Shown one piece after another: positions 30,661 to 41,647 of a DNA stretch of 64,000 bases; the stretch's first letter is position 1, and the number at the start of each line of letters is the position of its first letter. Where the stretch lies: contig NW_027460291.1 of NCBI RefSeq assembly GCF_050947875.1, forward strand, positions 22,465,368 through 22,529,367. The letters are read 5' to 3'. The notes under the pieces were generated by a model. It worked only from the letters and a program-made list of their open reading frames with translations. It ran no database searches and was not told the DNA's origin. Made by a program: the position numbers and the translations under genes. Source of the DNA: Dermacentor variabilis (lineage: Eukaryota; Arthropoda; Arachnida; Ixodida; Ixodidae).

Positions 30661-32626
30661 AAACACCGACGAGCACAGCTGCTCGCAGTCATCGTTCAGC
30701 ACCGCCACGCTGCGGAGCGTCCGTCTAACGGAGGGTGCCCCGAGCACTCCCTTGTTCACGAACCCGGGTGGATCGTGACAGTATCTCTATACGAATATGT
30801 ATATAGCTTATGTGTACAATAATTTTGACCTCTTCAATGCGTCGAACAGTACACTTTAGGTGCTATGTACGTTAGCGTGTAGGTCCTGTTTTCTTTTTTG
30901 GGAGTATTATATAAATATTGTATAATCTTGTTTTGTTTCCTTTTGTACTTGCTCATTATTGTATACCTGTTATTACCGTGTGCTCCGTGTTATCTAATTA
31001 CCGTGTTATCTTTGCTTTAAAAGTCTCGCTGTAAAGGCTCTGCCAAGCGAAAGGGGGCTGCGGCTTTGTCAATCTGTATCTGACAGCTTTTTCTGCGCCT
31101 CCGCTGTCTGTACCTTTACAAGGCAGAAATAAATCATTTGAATTTTAATAAATATTTATCGTCAAAGCATCACGTCTGTATGTGCACGAAGTTCGATAGG
31201 TGCGTGCGTGCATGCATACACAGTCGACACGCTTTCCAGGGAGATTTGCACGAAAATGGTAGATGTGCGTCACAGGAGATGGCGTTTGAAAAAAACAATC
31301 ATGACATACCATGAATTAATTCTTAACTGCTTGATTGTTGAATGTCAGTAGTTCATTGAGCAAGAAATGGAAGAACTTGATCTAACTCTAGTTCTTCCCA
31401 ATCAAATCCACGTCGACAGCGGAAATGCTCCATCTTATGATTTATATTGATTGGCATGCAGCCTTAATTATTCTTAGACGAATCGACAATAGCTACAAAA
31501 ATTGCAGATTTTGATATCTCTTCACAATTCTACTTCTTCCACCCTCCCCAGTGAAAACATGCAACTGAAATGTTTTCCTAGAACTGTACAGTCAACGAGT
31601 CGCCTGCGCTATAGATCGTTTCACGATTTTTGCTGTGCTGCGACAGGGCCGTTTACAATTACCAAGCCGTTCGCGAACAATTTTGCTTGATTCTTTCCGC
31701 AGTTCAGATGACTATTACGAGAGCTGTCTAATGCAATATCCACTTGATTAAATTTTGTTACCCGTTAAATAGTTATTTTCTCGATAGTATACACCTAGAA
31801 AAAGAAGCAAGCAATAATGAACGATGTAATAGTGTTACAAACATATCCGTTTTCGAAGCATTGAAATCTGTGATTTTTTTGTAACGGAAATGTGATACTT
31901 CCGCCACATGTATTCTTCCTCCTACTTCCACACTGGCCTCCACGTACTCTTGCTCTCATAATAGTGGTCGTTGCATGCGCACCCGCATATATAGCGAGAA
32001 TAAATTTGATTCTGATTTCATAATTCACTCCAATTACTACTGTTAGATCAGTCCAGAACAAAACACAGAACCATATCCTTTAGCCGGAAGTTTATGTAAC
32101 AGCCAGATGAACTGTCACTGACGTCGGTATGTGATGATTGCGCTTTTCCCCCGTGTGACGAACCGCCGTCATCGCTTTTGTATAGCTGCTCTATATTCCG
32201 TCATCAATCCTCCGTCAACAGGTGTTGCGCAAAAAAAAAAAATTCTGCCTCTCACTTGTTCAAAGCACTGCGCAGCCTGTCGGAACGCACTGGCGCGTGT
32301 GAACGCGTGGCCTAAAGGCTCAATTTCAAAGTACAAATTCCTGGCTGAACCGCTGGTGAAGACTTTTCGCACCACGTTGCCTTATTATGCTCGCTTTTCT
32401 TGTGACCGATGACAAGACATTAAATTTGTCGGCTTCTGCAAGACAAAGCTGCATCAACACAGCTTCTTAAATATACGAATTGACTCAGCGGCTGTCGGAC
32501 AGTGTGCATGGTCCCTCAATTGTGGCACGTCACTAAAAAACCAATTAAACACTTAGCGTATATGCATAAATAGATGCGACCGCTAATATAACGTGAGAGA
32601 GGACTTTCGGTCTCACAAAAAACTAC
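30661..32626. other. AT-rich stretch with no assigned gene
   Basis: Short ORFs only. The first ~120 bases are GC-rich and end in ggatcgtgaca, reminiscent of an LTR end, but no partner was established. There is an A-run near 32231-32242. The stretch is otherwise intron- or intergenic-like. Confidence 0.35.
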
Positions 32627-32644
32627 ACACACACACACACACAC
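32627..32644. repeat. (AC)n microsatellite, left remnant
   Basis: About nine AC units directly precede the hAT-like end CAGTGGCGTAGCCAG. It is the probable left half of the microsatellite whose right half is at 44294-44445. Confidence 0.8.
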
Positions 32645-33030
32645 CAGTGGCGTAGCCAGAAATATTGTACGGGGGTGGGGGGGCTCACGTTGGAGCTCGG
32701 CCTCCTCACAGAATTTGCCGGGGGATCAAGTACATGAATAATAACTGCATTGTCATTGCCAAAGATGTCGCAAACGAATTCTTGGACGCTATGCGCTGTC
32801 AAGACAGGTAAAATGTGTATTTTTCATAAAATAATATATTCCTATGTTCCAAAAATTGTGCCAGGAATAACGGATATCAATACTTCCATGTTTTTGTCTG
32901 TTTAATAAGAAAGAAAATATCACACAAACTTAAGAACTATGTCAACGCGAAACCAGCAAAGCAGTGCATACCGCTTATATGATAAATGTAAAGGCCGTGA
33001 AATGAACAAGTAGAGGACAAATATCTTCAT

Positions 33031-33425
33031 GAAACTTTGGGAAAACACGGGGAATGCGGGAGATGGAAATTCAAGACGATGAGCAAAACGAGCACAAGGT
33101 AAAAGCAGGAGTCAACGTTTCGACAAGTGGACTTATCTTCTTCAAGGCGTTGAAGAAGCTAAGTCCACTTGTTGAAACGTTGGCTCCTGCTTTCACCTTG
33201 TTCTCGTTTTGCTCATCGTCTTAATGAAACCTTGTGGGAAAACACGGGGAATGCGGGAGATGGAAATTCAAGACGATGAGCAAAACGAGAACAAGGTAAA
33301 AGCAGGAGCCAACGTTTCGACAAGTGGACTTATCTTCTTCAAGGCGTTGAAGAAGCTAAGTCCACTTGTTGAAACGTTGGCTCCTGCTTTCACCTTGTTC
33401 TCGTTTTGCTCATCGTCTTAATGAA
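33031..33425. repeat. Two tandem copies of a ~195-bp hairpin unit
   Basis: Unit 1 (about 33031-33224) and unit 2 (about 33226-33420) both start gaaac(t/c)ttg..gggaaaacacgggg and each contains a ~150-base palindrome. Its arms run aagacgatgagcaaaacgag through aagcaggag(t/c)caacg to a centre near cttcaaggcgttgaag. The units differ by only a few bases, so the duplication is recent. Confidence 0.85.
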
Positions 33426-34622
33426 ACTTTGTCATTCAAGAACCTTGTTTACATTTTTGTGCATATACAACGGCCAGGCAAAAATCTCAGTGATGCTGTC
33501 CTTCGTTCCAATGTACTGCGCAGGAGTAGCTGTCACCGGTAGTGTATTGTAATTGCACCGAAGTTGTAGTCGCAAAAGAGATCACATATAAAAAGCAGCA
33601 GTTCTGCAAAATATACATGAAATGCGAAGTACAATGGAATACACAAATGCGAAGATAAAACTTGATAAAAAACAAAAAGTGCCTCTGGAAACAAAGTTCA
33701 CTCCATGTATCCACAAAACCTTGCAACGAGATATTTAAATATACGTACAAGTATCCAATAAATCTACGTATCTAAGCAAAAGTCACTGTATACAAGGTGT
33801 TTCAGCTAAATTTAGCAAGAGCTAAAAATATGCCGATGCATTCTAAGACGACGCGACCAAGTGCATTTTGCTCACTTTTGTATGTAGTGTGTCAGGCAAT
33901 TTTTTTTATTTTGCTCAATAAGATTTTTAGTCAAGATTACTAAACCAACTTCTGAAGTAACGAAGCTAGGAGAAAAATTGTAAAATTGCATAGCGGTTTG
34001 CAAATCGTCCGAATAAGCAGTTTCTGTCTTTCTATATATCTATTAAGCATTAGTGTATTCCAGCATACTGATGATGCCTGCGAAATGCAAAACGCCGCGT
34101 GACATGCTCGCTTACGCGTCGTGGTTGCACTGCTCCCAAACGGTCCGCGCACAAATAGCCATAAGTGCGCTGCCGCTTAAAAGGCGACAGGCTTTGGATG
34201 TGCCATTTACGCCAGCGATGTGCTCCCCTCGTGAAAGTTTGTTATAGCGTTAAGTAGACACAGCGGTTATCGCACATGCAGCCGAAAGCAACAGGTCCGT
34301 CATTTCGCGATAGCTGTAAGGAAGTTTAACATCCCTAAATAAAAAAAAAAACTCAGCGTTCAGAAGGCTGAAAATGGCAGAACAAGAGTATCATAACTTA
34401 CCAGCCGCAGTCTTTCACTGAATTAACGTTTATTTTTCATGCGCGTTCACAGCAAGCGCTCGAAGAGGTCACCTTCTGCAGCGATACAACACTGGGGTCT
34501 GAGAAAGCTTACTGTCGCTACCTTGAGCACCGTCGGTGAAATGCTGTGGCAGTCTTTAGTTATATTCTCCTGTAAGGCTTCTGGAGTCGTCGTTTCCGTC
34601 GTGTATACGTGATCCTTAATAT

Positions 34623-34802
34623 ACCACTTTCGGATTATGAGGCACGCCGTAGTGGAGGACTCCGGAAATTTCGACGACTTGGCGATTTTTAACGTGTACC
34701 TAAATATAAGTACACAGTTGTTTTCGCATTTCGAGCCCATCTAAATGCAGCCGCCGTGGCCGCGATTTGATCCCGCGACCTCGTGCTGAGCAGTTCAACA
34801 CC
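34623..34802 (-). mobile_element. Ruka-like SINE inserted in the mariner transposase
   Basis: It matches the SINE at 47642-47873 from the tRNA-like part (B-box region gggatcaaatcgcgg on the minus strand) through ccgccgtggc, cgcatttcg, cacgccgtagtggagg to cggattatg. The A-box end is lost. It separates the transposase blocks ending NPLYFW and beginning YIKDHVY, so it post-dates the transposon. Target duplication was not resolved. Confidence 0.75.
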
Positions 34803-35035
34803 AAAAGTAAAGAGGATTGAGGTCGGGTGACCTTGCAGGCCACAGGACAGGCCAGTTTCTCCCTATCCATTGCGCTGAGAAGGTAACATCAAGCCATGCT
34901 CGTGCTTGACTGCAGCTGTGGGCTGGGGCTCCGTCGTGCTGATACCACATTGCGTCAAGCTGGGCTAGAGGCATGTTGCAGCAGAAGTCTTCAACCCGCC
35001 CTTTGAGGGACTCACTCTTGCCGGTCAGAGTGTTA

Positions 35036-35585
35036 TGTTGAATTCCAATGGCGGAGTCGGAGCAGCCGACGGACTCCGCGAGCGAGCACTCGACTCTGGC
35101 GCAGAGCAACGCCTCCAGATCCGCGAATGGAACACAACCTGCGCCGCCGGAGCAAGGCGGAAGCGGAAGTTCTATCACCGAGTTACCCAGGATACCTTGC
35201 GTGTTGTCATTTTCTTCCGCTGTTTGCTCCCAGCACCGCCGCACCGGTCACTTGTCTCTTCAGCGCCGTTCACCTGTTGTTTTTTTAAAAGTGCGGAATG
35301 GGTATCTCGCCAAGTGTGCAGCAGCTTTTGCTTCCTCGCGAGTCGTGACCGGTGGCGCCTCCCAGCAGACAAATGTGGTAAAGGAAATACGTCACGCAGA
35401 GTTCCGGTCCACTCCGCCGATTTTGGCGGAGCAGCTTTTTCTGCTCCACGGAGTGACTCCCGCTCTGAATCCCCTCCGACTCTCTCATTGGAACACCTTA
35501 CCCCCGCCCTCACTCTGCCATTGGAACAAACTTGCTCCGAAATGAGCAGAAAAACTTGCTCCGACTCCGCCATTGGAATTCAACA
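35036..35585. mobile_element. PIF/Harbinger-like MITE (550 bp)
   Basis: Perfect 29-base inverted ends start TGTTGAATTCCAATGGCGGA. The trinucleotide TTA flanks both ends (35033-35035 and 35586-35588), as expected for PIF/Harbinger insertion at TWA sites. The interior repeats gactccg/ttggaac words. ORFs of up to 184 codons inside it on both strands arise from the GC-rich palindromic composition and are not genes. Confidence 0.85.
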
Positions 35586-35588
35586 TTA

Positions 35589-37010
35589 GTAAAGTTTCGT
35601 TCGTTCTCTGTCCTCGCTTCACTGTTGGAACTTGAAGCTTCTCGGACGATGATCGGCAGTTGTTGATCAAACGCAGGCAGGAAGCGCTGAGATCAGATGT
35701 ACAAGAAATATTTATACGTAAACTTTTCTATATACATGGCAGGTAAAACAGATACATTACAAATTTGAACAATTGAGAAACAAAGTCTCACTCTTCGACT
35801 GTCTCAATGACTGTTAGAGCCCAGACTCGTTTTAACGTACATAGCACGGAGGCTCACTGATCTATCAGCAATCCTGATTTCAGCCAAGTCTGAGGGACAG
35901 CATGCCGTCCCGATTTTTATAGCCCAAATATACAAAAAAAAAGCGGTAGGGCCGTTGGCCCGTCCCACAGGTTCAGTTGCCAATCAGAGTCAACCGTTTG
36001 TTTAGCCACAACCCACAGGGATGGGCTTGCTCTTAAAAATAAACATATTGGAAAACAAAGCACTTTTACTTCTTCGCTGGCCGTCCAGAGGGCCCGTGAA
36101 AGAGCGGAGAGGCTTGGCCTCCCCATTCCGACATGGGAGCAGCCAGCGGCGAGCCGGGGGCCCCAACGGGTCTCCACCGGCTAGTCCCTCAGGACCTGAA
36201 TAAAAGTTCATTGTCTGTCTGTCTGTCTTCGCTAAAACTCAGTTGCCCTCTCATTTCTCCGTAGTTTGTGACGGGCTTAGCAAAACACGCCAGGCACGAA
36301 CAAGTTATCGCTAGGCTGCCTCAAATCCCAAGGGCGCCTCTAGGCCGCAAATGTCTCGGAAGCAGGGGCATCGACACCACGTATTGCAGCTGTACTCAAA
36401 GTTTGTCCGTGTGAGAGACTGATGGCCCTCCTTGTCCTTCAAACTTATTGTCTACAAGACCAAGTTCTCCGAGTGCGTGTTTACAAGATGCCGCCGTCCG
36501 AATGCACTCTTCACGTATGCACCGCATCCCTATAGCGTGCACTGTAAGCTGGCCTTCGACACCACACAGGCAGTCGCACCCAACAAGAAGGCTGGCGATT
36601 ACGTTCCGGACGCGTAGAAGAATAGATCCCTGCTCCGTATATGCGGCAGGGGGTCAAGGTTGCTAAGCCCTTCTCAACCTCGGCGGCGCCTCCAATTAGT
36701 CAGGTACTCGGGAGCCAGACCGACAATACCGTGTACAGCGGTCCCTTACAAGGCTGGTCTGTGTGGACTCGTGTGACCATCGGCGGACTGCCAACACCGT
36801 GCGCACAATACCGACTTCCCGGAATCGGCACTCGCCCTCCCGGCGCCTGCCGCGACGCGTCACCCAACACCGCGCGGTCCCTGTGACCCCACATAACATA
36901 AAAACGGTTGCCCCACTGACATGGGGGGGAAGTGAACCCCCTCTCTATACACAAAGCACGTGGCCGATTCGTGACACTTAAGAACACGAACAATCAGAGC
37001 GACCTTACAC
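35589..37010. other. Insertion block inside the mariner transposase
   Basis: This block separates codons that are contiguous in mariner-type enzymes (GPVLFNN and TLTGK). It contains ttgggctataaaaatcgg on the minus strand near 35925 (TATA-like), a LINE-type 3' tail ending in (TCTG)n at 36229, and a 36268-36977 segment starting TGTGACGG and ending CGTGACA that could be a solo LTR but has no matching flanks. No intact ORF. Confidence 0.45.
36010..36229 (+). repeat. Probable LINE 3' end with (TCTG)n tail
   Basis: The sequence cctcaggacctgaataaaag followed by ttcattgtctgtctgtctgtct resembles the ending of the I-group LINE at 43410-43450 (ttcaggacccaatgaag). A 5'-truncated LINE fragment is the best reading. 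Confidence 0.5.
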
Positions 37011-38231
37011 TGTTGTTAAAAAGCACTGGGCCAATGACTGTGCTATCACATATGCCGCACCAAACGTTAAAAGACCACTGATATTGGTGGCGGGATATTC
37101 CTAGCCAGTGGGGATTTTGCTCACTGTAATAGTGTGCGTTGTGGATATTTACTAGGCAATTTCGGGAAAAGTTCGCTTCTTCAGTCCGGAAACCTTGGTG
37201 AGAAAGTCAGAATCCTGCTCCTCCTGAATCAAAATCCAATCGGCGAGTGTCTTTTGGAGATCCCTTGACTCTAGGCATTGATGCAACTGCAGGTGACAGG
37301 TTGCAGTTCAGCTGTTTTCAAAATCATCCAGGCAGTTGAGTTGGACACACCGAGCTGTGCGCTCACGCTGCGTGTGGTGGCATGTGGATTAGCTGCCATG
37401 AAAGACAAAACGTTGGAGCGAACCTCCTTATTTATGAGTGAAGCTCTCTGCCTCTTTCTTGTGAAGCTGCCGGCTTGCTTCAGCGACTCGTAGGTGTTGA
37501 ATATTGTCATCGAGCTCGGTCGCGTACCCGGGTGCCAGCTTCGAAATATTCTTGCAGCCTACCGTCTCTGTCCCCCTGCAGCTCCTAAGACAAAGATAAT
37601 GTCTGCTTTTTCTTCGTTGGAAAAAGGCAACACGAAATTGATCGCGCTTTAACAGCCGATGCACGATAGTCTGTTTATCGCTGTCTGGAACTACCACCTA
37701 TCACCACCACCACGGCCGTCAGTCGCTTTACGCAGCGCAGGAGATAATAGTTGCTAGCTTAAATGGAACAACCAGCGCTTGTGTCGCTGCCCTGTCACTT
37801 TTTAAACGGCAGCGCGCTATGGATGTTTGTGCACGGAACGCTTGGGAGCAGTGCAATCACGACATCATCGAAATGAAGAAACGCAAAGGAAAGCATGTTG
37901 GCCACAATCGAATACCTATTTGGGGCACCTAATGTAGCTACCCAAGGAATATCGCAGCAAACCTGAGACGCCTGGTTCACAGAGAACCGTATACATGCTG
38001 CTCGTCATCCTACACTGGCGAGATAAAAGTATTTCCGTAGACGTCGCGATAACATTGAAATGATGGTGACGACCTCAAGTGAACGTGTTGCAATCTTTCG
38101 AGTCCCCGCAATGGTGGCGGTGAGCGACCGCTGCTTTTTTTGTCGTCTGCTAGCCAGAAAGCGATCAAAACTCTCGGAGGCTAAAATCCACTCGGTCAGA
38201 GAAAAACGAACGCACACCAAAGACTGAGCCT

Positions 38232-38834
38232 ATGGATCAAGACTTCACAGAAAGCGAAGTTCGCGCAGCCCTGTACGACCTCAACAGTAGATCAGCTGCC
38301 GGTCCAGATGGCATTTCCAATAGGCTGTTGAAAAATCTGGACGTTGATTCTATAAAATATTTAACAGAGTATTTCAACGAACTCTGGAAAAACGGTGATT
38401 GTCCGAAGGAATAGAGAATTGCTAACACAATTCTTATTACCAAACCAGGCAAGCAACTCAATCTAGATAACCTAAGACCCATATTGTTAACATCATGTCT
38501 AGGCAAAACCATGCAGCATGTCATACTCAATAGACTGACTAAGTATGTAGAAAACAGAAATGTTCTTCCGCATAACCTGATCGGTTTCCGTCCTGGACTT
38601 TCGACTCAAGATGCAATGCTTTTAATCAAACATCACCTTATTCTTGCCATTCCGCTGCATACGAGAGCTCTCCAAGGCCTAGATGTAGAAAAGGCCTTTG
38701 ATCGCATCAAGCACAGGGCCATATTGGATATCCTCTCGGAGATGGGATTGGGTAAGCGATTGCACAATATAGTCAAAGCCTTTCTCAGTGGCCGTTCTGC
38801 TTGTCTCAGATTAGGCGAACTTCAATCGACAACC
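38232..38834 (+). pseudogene. LINE A reverse transcriptase, 5' half
   Basis: Motifs read FTESEVRAALYDLNSRSAAG, PDGISNRLLKNL, then an in-frame TAG at 38412-38414 where Trp or similar is expected, ILITKPGKQLNLDNLRPI, LIGFRPGLSTQDAM and LDVEKAFDRIKH (motif A). The frame runs up to LGELQSTT, where the RTE begins. Apart from the TAG the frame is open. Confidence 0.8.
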
Positions 38835-39677
38835 GGACAGGCCGCCATTGGAATATGCACCTGGCAACGTTTAACGCTAGAACGTTATCTAGTGAGGCGA
38901 GTCTAGCAGTACTATTGGAGGAATTAGAGGGCAGTAAAGGGGATATAATTGGGCTCAGTGAAGTTAGGAGGCCAAAAGAAGCATATACAGTGCTAAAAAG
39001 CGGGCACGTCCTGTGCTACCAGGGCTTAGCGGAGAGACGAGAACTAGGAGTCGGATTCCTGATTAATAAGAATATGGCTGGTAATATACAGGAATTCTAT
39101 AGCATTAACGAGAGGGTGACAGGTCTTGTTGTGAAACTTAATAAGAGGTACAAATTGAAGGTCGTGCAGGTGTACGCCCCTACCTCCTAAGAAGTCTAAA
39201 GTTTCTATGAAGACGTCAAATTGGCAAAGGGTAAAGTCAAAACAAAATACACTGTACTGATGGGCGACTTCAATGCCAAGGTAGGCAAGAAGCAGGCTGG
39301 AGACAAGGCAGTGGGGGAATAGCAGGGGAGAGTTATTAGTTGACTTTGCAGAACAAAATAATATGCGGATAATGAATACCTTCTTCCACAAGCGGGATAG
39401 CTGAAAGTGGACGTGGAGGAGCCCGAATGGCGAGACTAGAAATGAAATAGACTTTATACTCTGCGCTAACCCTGGCATCACACAAGATGTGGACGTGCTC
39501 GGCAAGGTGCGCTGCAAGAACTCGAATTAGCCTAGACTTGAGGAGGGAACGGAAGAAACGGTACGTAAGAAGCCGATCAATGAGTTAGCGGTAAGAAGGA
39601 AAATACAGGAATTCCGGATCAAGCTACAGAACAGGTATTCGGCTTAAACTCAGGAAGAGGACCTTAGTGTTGAAGCA
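38835..39677 (+). pseudogene. RTE copy 1 endonuclease region (degraded)
   Basis: The frame begins TGRHWNMHLATFNARTL and continues through ELEGSKGDIIGLSEVRR to VVQVYAPTS and a stop at 39188. The rest of the endonuclease (MGDFNAKVG, NEIDFILCANPGI-type sequences near 39260-39480) is present in shifted frames with deletions of short segments relative to copy 2. Confidence 0.75.
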
Positions 39678-41636
39678 GTGAACGACAATCTTGTGGGCAT
39701 CATCAAGGAGTGTGCAATAGAAGTCGGTGGTAACTCCGTTAGACAGGATACCAGTAAGCTATCGCAGGAGACAAAAGATCTGATCAAGAAACGCCAATGT
39801 ATGAATGCTTATAACCCTACAGCTAGAATAGAAATGGCAGAACTTTCGAAGTTAATCTACAAGCGTAAGACAGCAGACATAAGGAAGTACAATATGGATA
39901 GAATTGAACATGCTCTCAGGAACGGAGGAAGCCTAAAAGCAGTGAAGAAGAAACTAGGAATTGGCAAGAATCAGATGTATGCGTTAAGATACAAAGCCGG
40001 CAATATCATTACTAATATGAATGAGATAGTTCAAGTGGCTGAGGAGCTCTATAGAGATTTATACAGTACCAGTGGCACCCACGACGATAATGGAAGAGAG
40101 AATAGTCTAGAGGAATTCGAAATCCAACAGGTAACGCCGGAAAAAGTAAAGAAAGCCTTAGGAGCTATGCAAAGGGTGAAGGCCGCTGGAGAGGATCAGG
40201 TAACAGCAGATTTGTTGAAGGATGGTGGGCAGATTGTTCTAGAGAAACTGGCCACCCTGTATACGCAATGCCTCATAACCTCGAGCGTACCGGAATCTTG
40301 GAAGAACGCTAACATAATCCTAATCCATAAGAAAGGGGACGCCAAAGACTTGAAAAATTATAGACCGATCAGCTTACTGTCCGTTGCCTACAAAGTATTT
40401 ACTAAGGTAATCGCAAATAGAATCAGGAACACCTTAGACTTCTGTCAACCAAAGGACCAGGCAGGATTCCGTAAAGGCTACTCAACAATAGACCATATTC
40501 ACACTATCAATCAGGTGATAGAAAAATGTGCGGAATATAACCAACCTTTATATATAGCTTTCATTGATTACGAGAAAGCGTTTGATTCAGTCGAAACCTC
40601 AGCAGTCATGGAGGCGTTGCGGAATCAGGGTGTAGACGAGCCGTATGTAAAAATACTGAAAGGTATCTATAGCGGCTCCACAGCCACCGTAGTCCTCCAT
40701 AAAGAAAGCAACAAAATCCCAATAAAGAAAGGCGTCAGGCAGGAAGATCCGATTTCTCCAATGCTATTGACAGCGTGTTTACAGGAGGTATTCAGAGACC
40801 TTGATTGGGAAGAATTGGGGATAAGAGTTAATGGAGAATACCTTAGTAACTTGCGATTCGCTGATGATATTGCCTTGCTTAGTAACTCAGGGGACGAACT
40901 GCAATGCATGCTCACTGACCTGGAGAGGCAAAGCCGGAGGGTGGGTCTAAAGATTAATCTGCAGAAAACTAAAGTAATGTTTAACAGTCTCGGAAGAGAA
41001 CAGCAGTTTACGATAGGTAGTGAGGCACTGCAAGTGGCAAGGGAATACATCTACTTAGGACAGGTAGTGACTGCGGATACGGATCATGAGACTGAAATAA
41101 TCAGAAGAATAAGAATGGGCTTGGGTGCGTTTGTCAGGCATTCTCAGATCATGAACAGCAAGTTACCATTATCCCTCAAGGGAAAAGTTTATAACAGCTG
41201 TGTCTTACCAGTACTCACGTACGGGGCAGAAACTTGGAGGCTTACGGAAAGGGTTCTACTTAAATTGAGGACGACGCAACGAGCTATGGAAAGAAGAATG
41301 ATAGCGGTATCGTTAAGGGATAAGAAAAGAGCAGATTGGGTGAGGGAACAAACGCGAGGTAATGATATCTTAGTTGAAATCAAGAAAATGAAATGGGGGG
41401 GGGGCATGGGCAGGACACGTAATGAGGAGGGAAGATAACCGATGGTCATTAAGAGTTACAGAATGGATTCCAAGGGAAGGGAAGCGTAGCAGAGGGCGGC
41501 AGAAAGTTAGGTGGGCGGATGAGATTAAGAGGTTTGCAGGGACAACATGGCCACAATTAGTACATGACCGGGGTAGTTGGAGAAGTATGGGAGAGGCCTT
41601 TGCTCTGCAGTGGGCGAAACCAGGCTGATGATGATG
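39678..41636 (+). pseudogene. RTE copy 1 reverse transcriptase region
   Basis: A 586-codon open frame (39678-41438) aligns residue by residue with the intact copy: GAMQRVKAAGEDQVTADL, KNYRPISLLSVAYKV, FIDYEKAFDSVE, KKGVRQEDPISPMLL (QED where the intact copy has QGD) and RFADDIALL (FADD at 40857-40868). A frameshift at the G-run near 41396-41403 moves the final ~65 codons (WSLRVTEWIPREG to EAFALQWAKPG) into another frame. Confidence 0.85.
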
Positions 41637-41647
41637 AATCGACAACC

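Larger units (their letters stand above)
34447..37640 (-). pseudogene. mariner/Tc1-superfamily transposase, broken into pieces by insertions
   Basis: Minus-strand pieces in order: N-terminal FSNEEKADIIFVLGAAGG (about 37560-37625), a helix-turn-helix block (TIFNTYESLKQAGSFTRK, ANPHATTRSVSAQLGVS, 37271-37510), a middle block ending NAHYYSEQNPHWLGISR and FNVWCGICDSTVIGPVLF (about 37012-37270), then after a ~2 kb insertion the catalytic block WYQHDGAPAH and WPARSPDLNPLYFW (34803-35032), then after a SINE the C-terminus YIKDHVYTTETTTPEAL to GDLFERLL and stop (34447-34622). The DGAPAH Asp and SPDLNP Asp match the DDE/D triad positions. Frameshifts and stops lie in the first half. A terminus-like aggtgtttcagctaa near 33800 may be its 3' end. 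Confidence 0.8.
38835..41636 (+). mobile_element. RTE LINE copy 1, 5'-truncated, nested in LINE A
   Basis: It starts at ggacaggccgccattgg, inside the coding region relative to the full copy at 44454-47873, and ends with ggctgatgatgatg. The 11-bp duplication aatcgacaacc flanks it at 38824-38834 and 41637-41647. It has the same orientation as LINE A. Coding parts are broken into several frames. Confidence 0.9.

Noticed and set aside
27819..30780. LTR pair interrupted by the LINE at 27930-30660 (TGTGACG at 27826, GTGACA near 30780)
   Set aside because: The flanks do not match convincingly and there is no internal similarity to another LTR.
35035..35589. ORFs of 132-184 codons within the Harbinger-like MITE
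   Set aside because: Overlapping ORFs on both strands in a GC-rich element with inverted repeats; no domain, and the element is non-coding by structure.
36268..36977. Solo LTR starting TGTGACGG and ending CGTGACA
   Set aside because: No 5-bp duplication was found at the flanks and no second copy occurs in the window; left as a possibility inside the insertion block.
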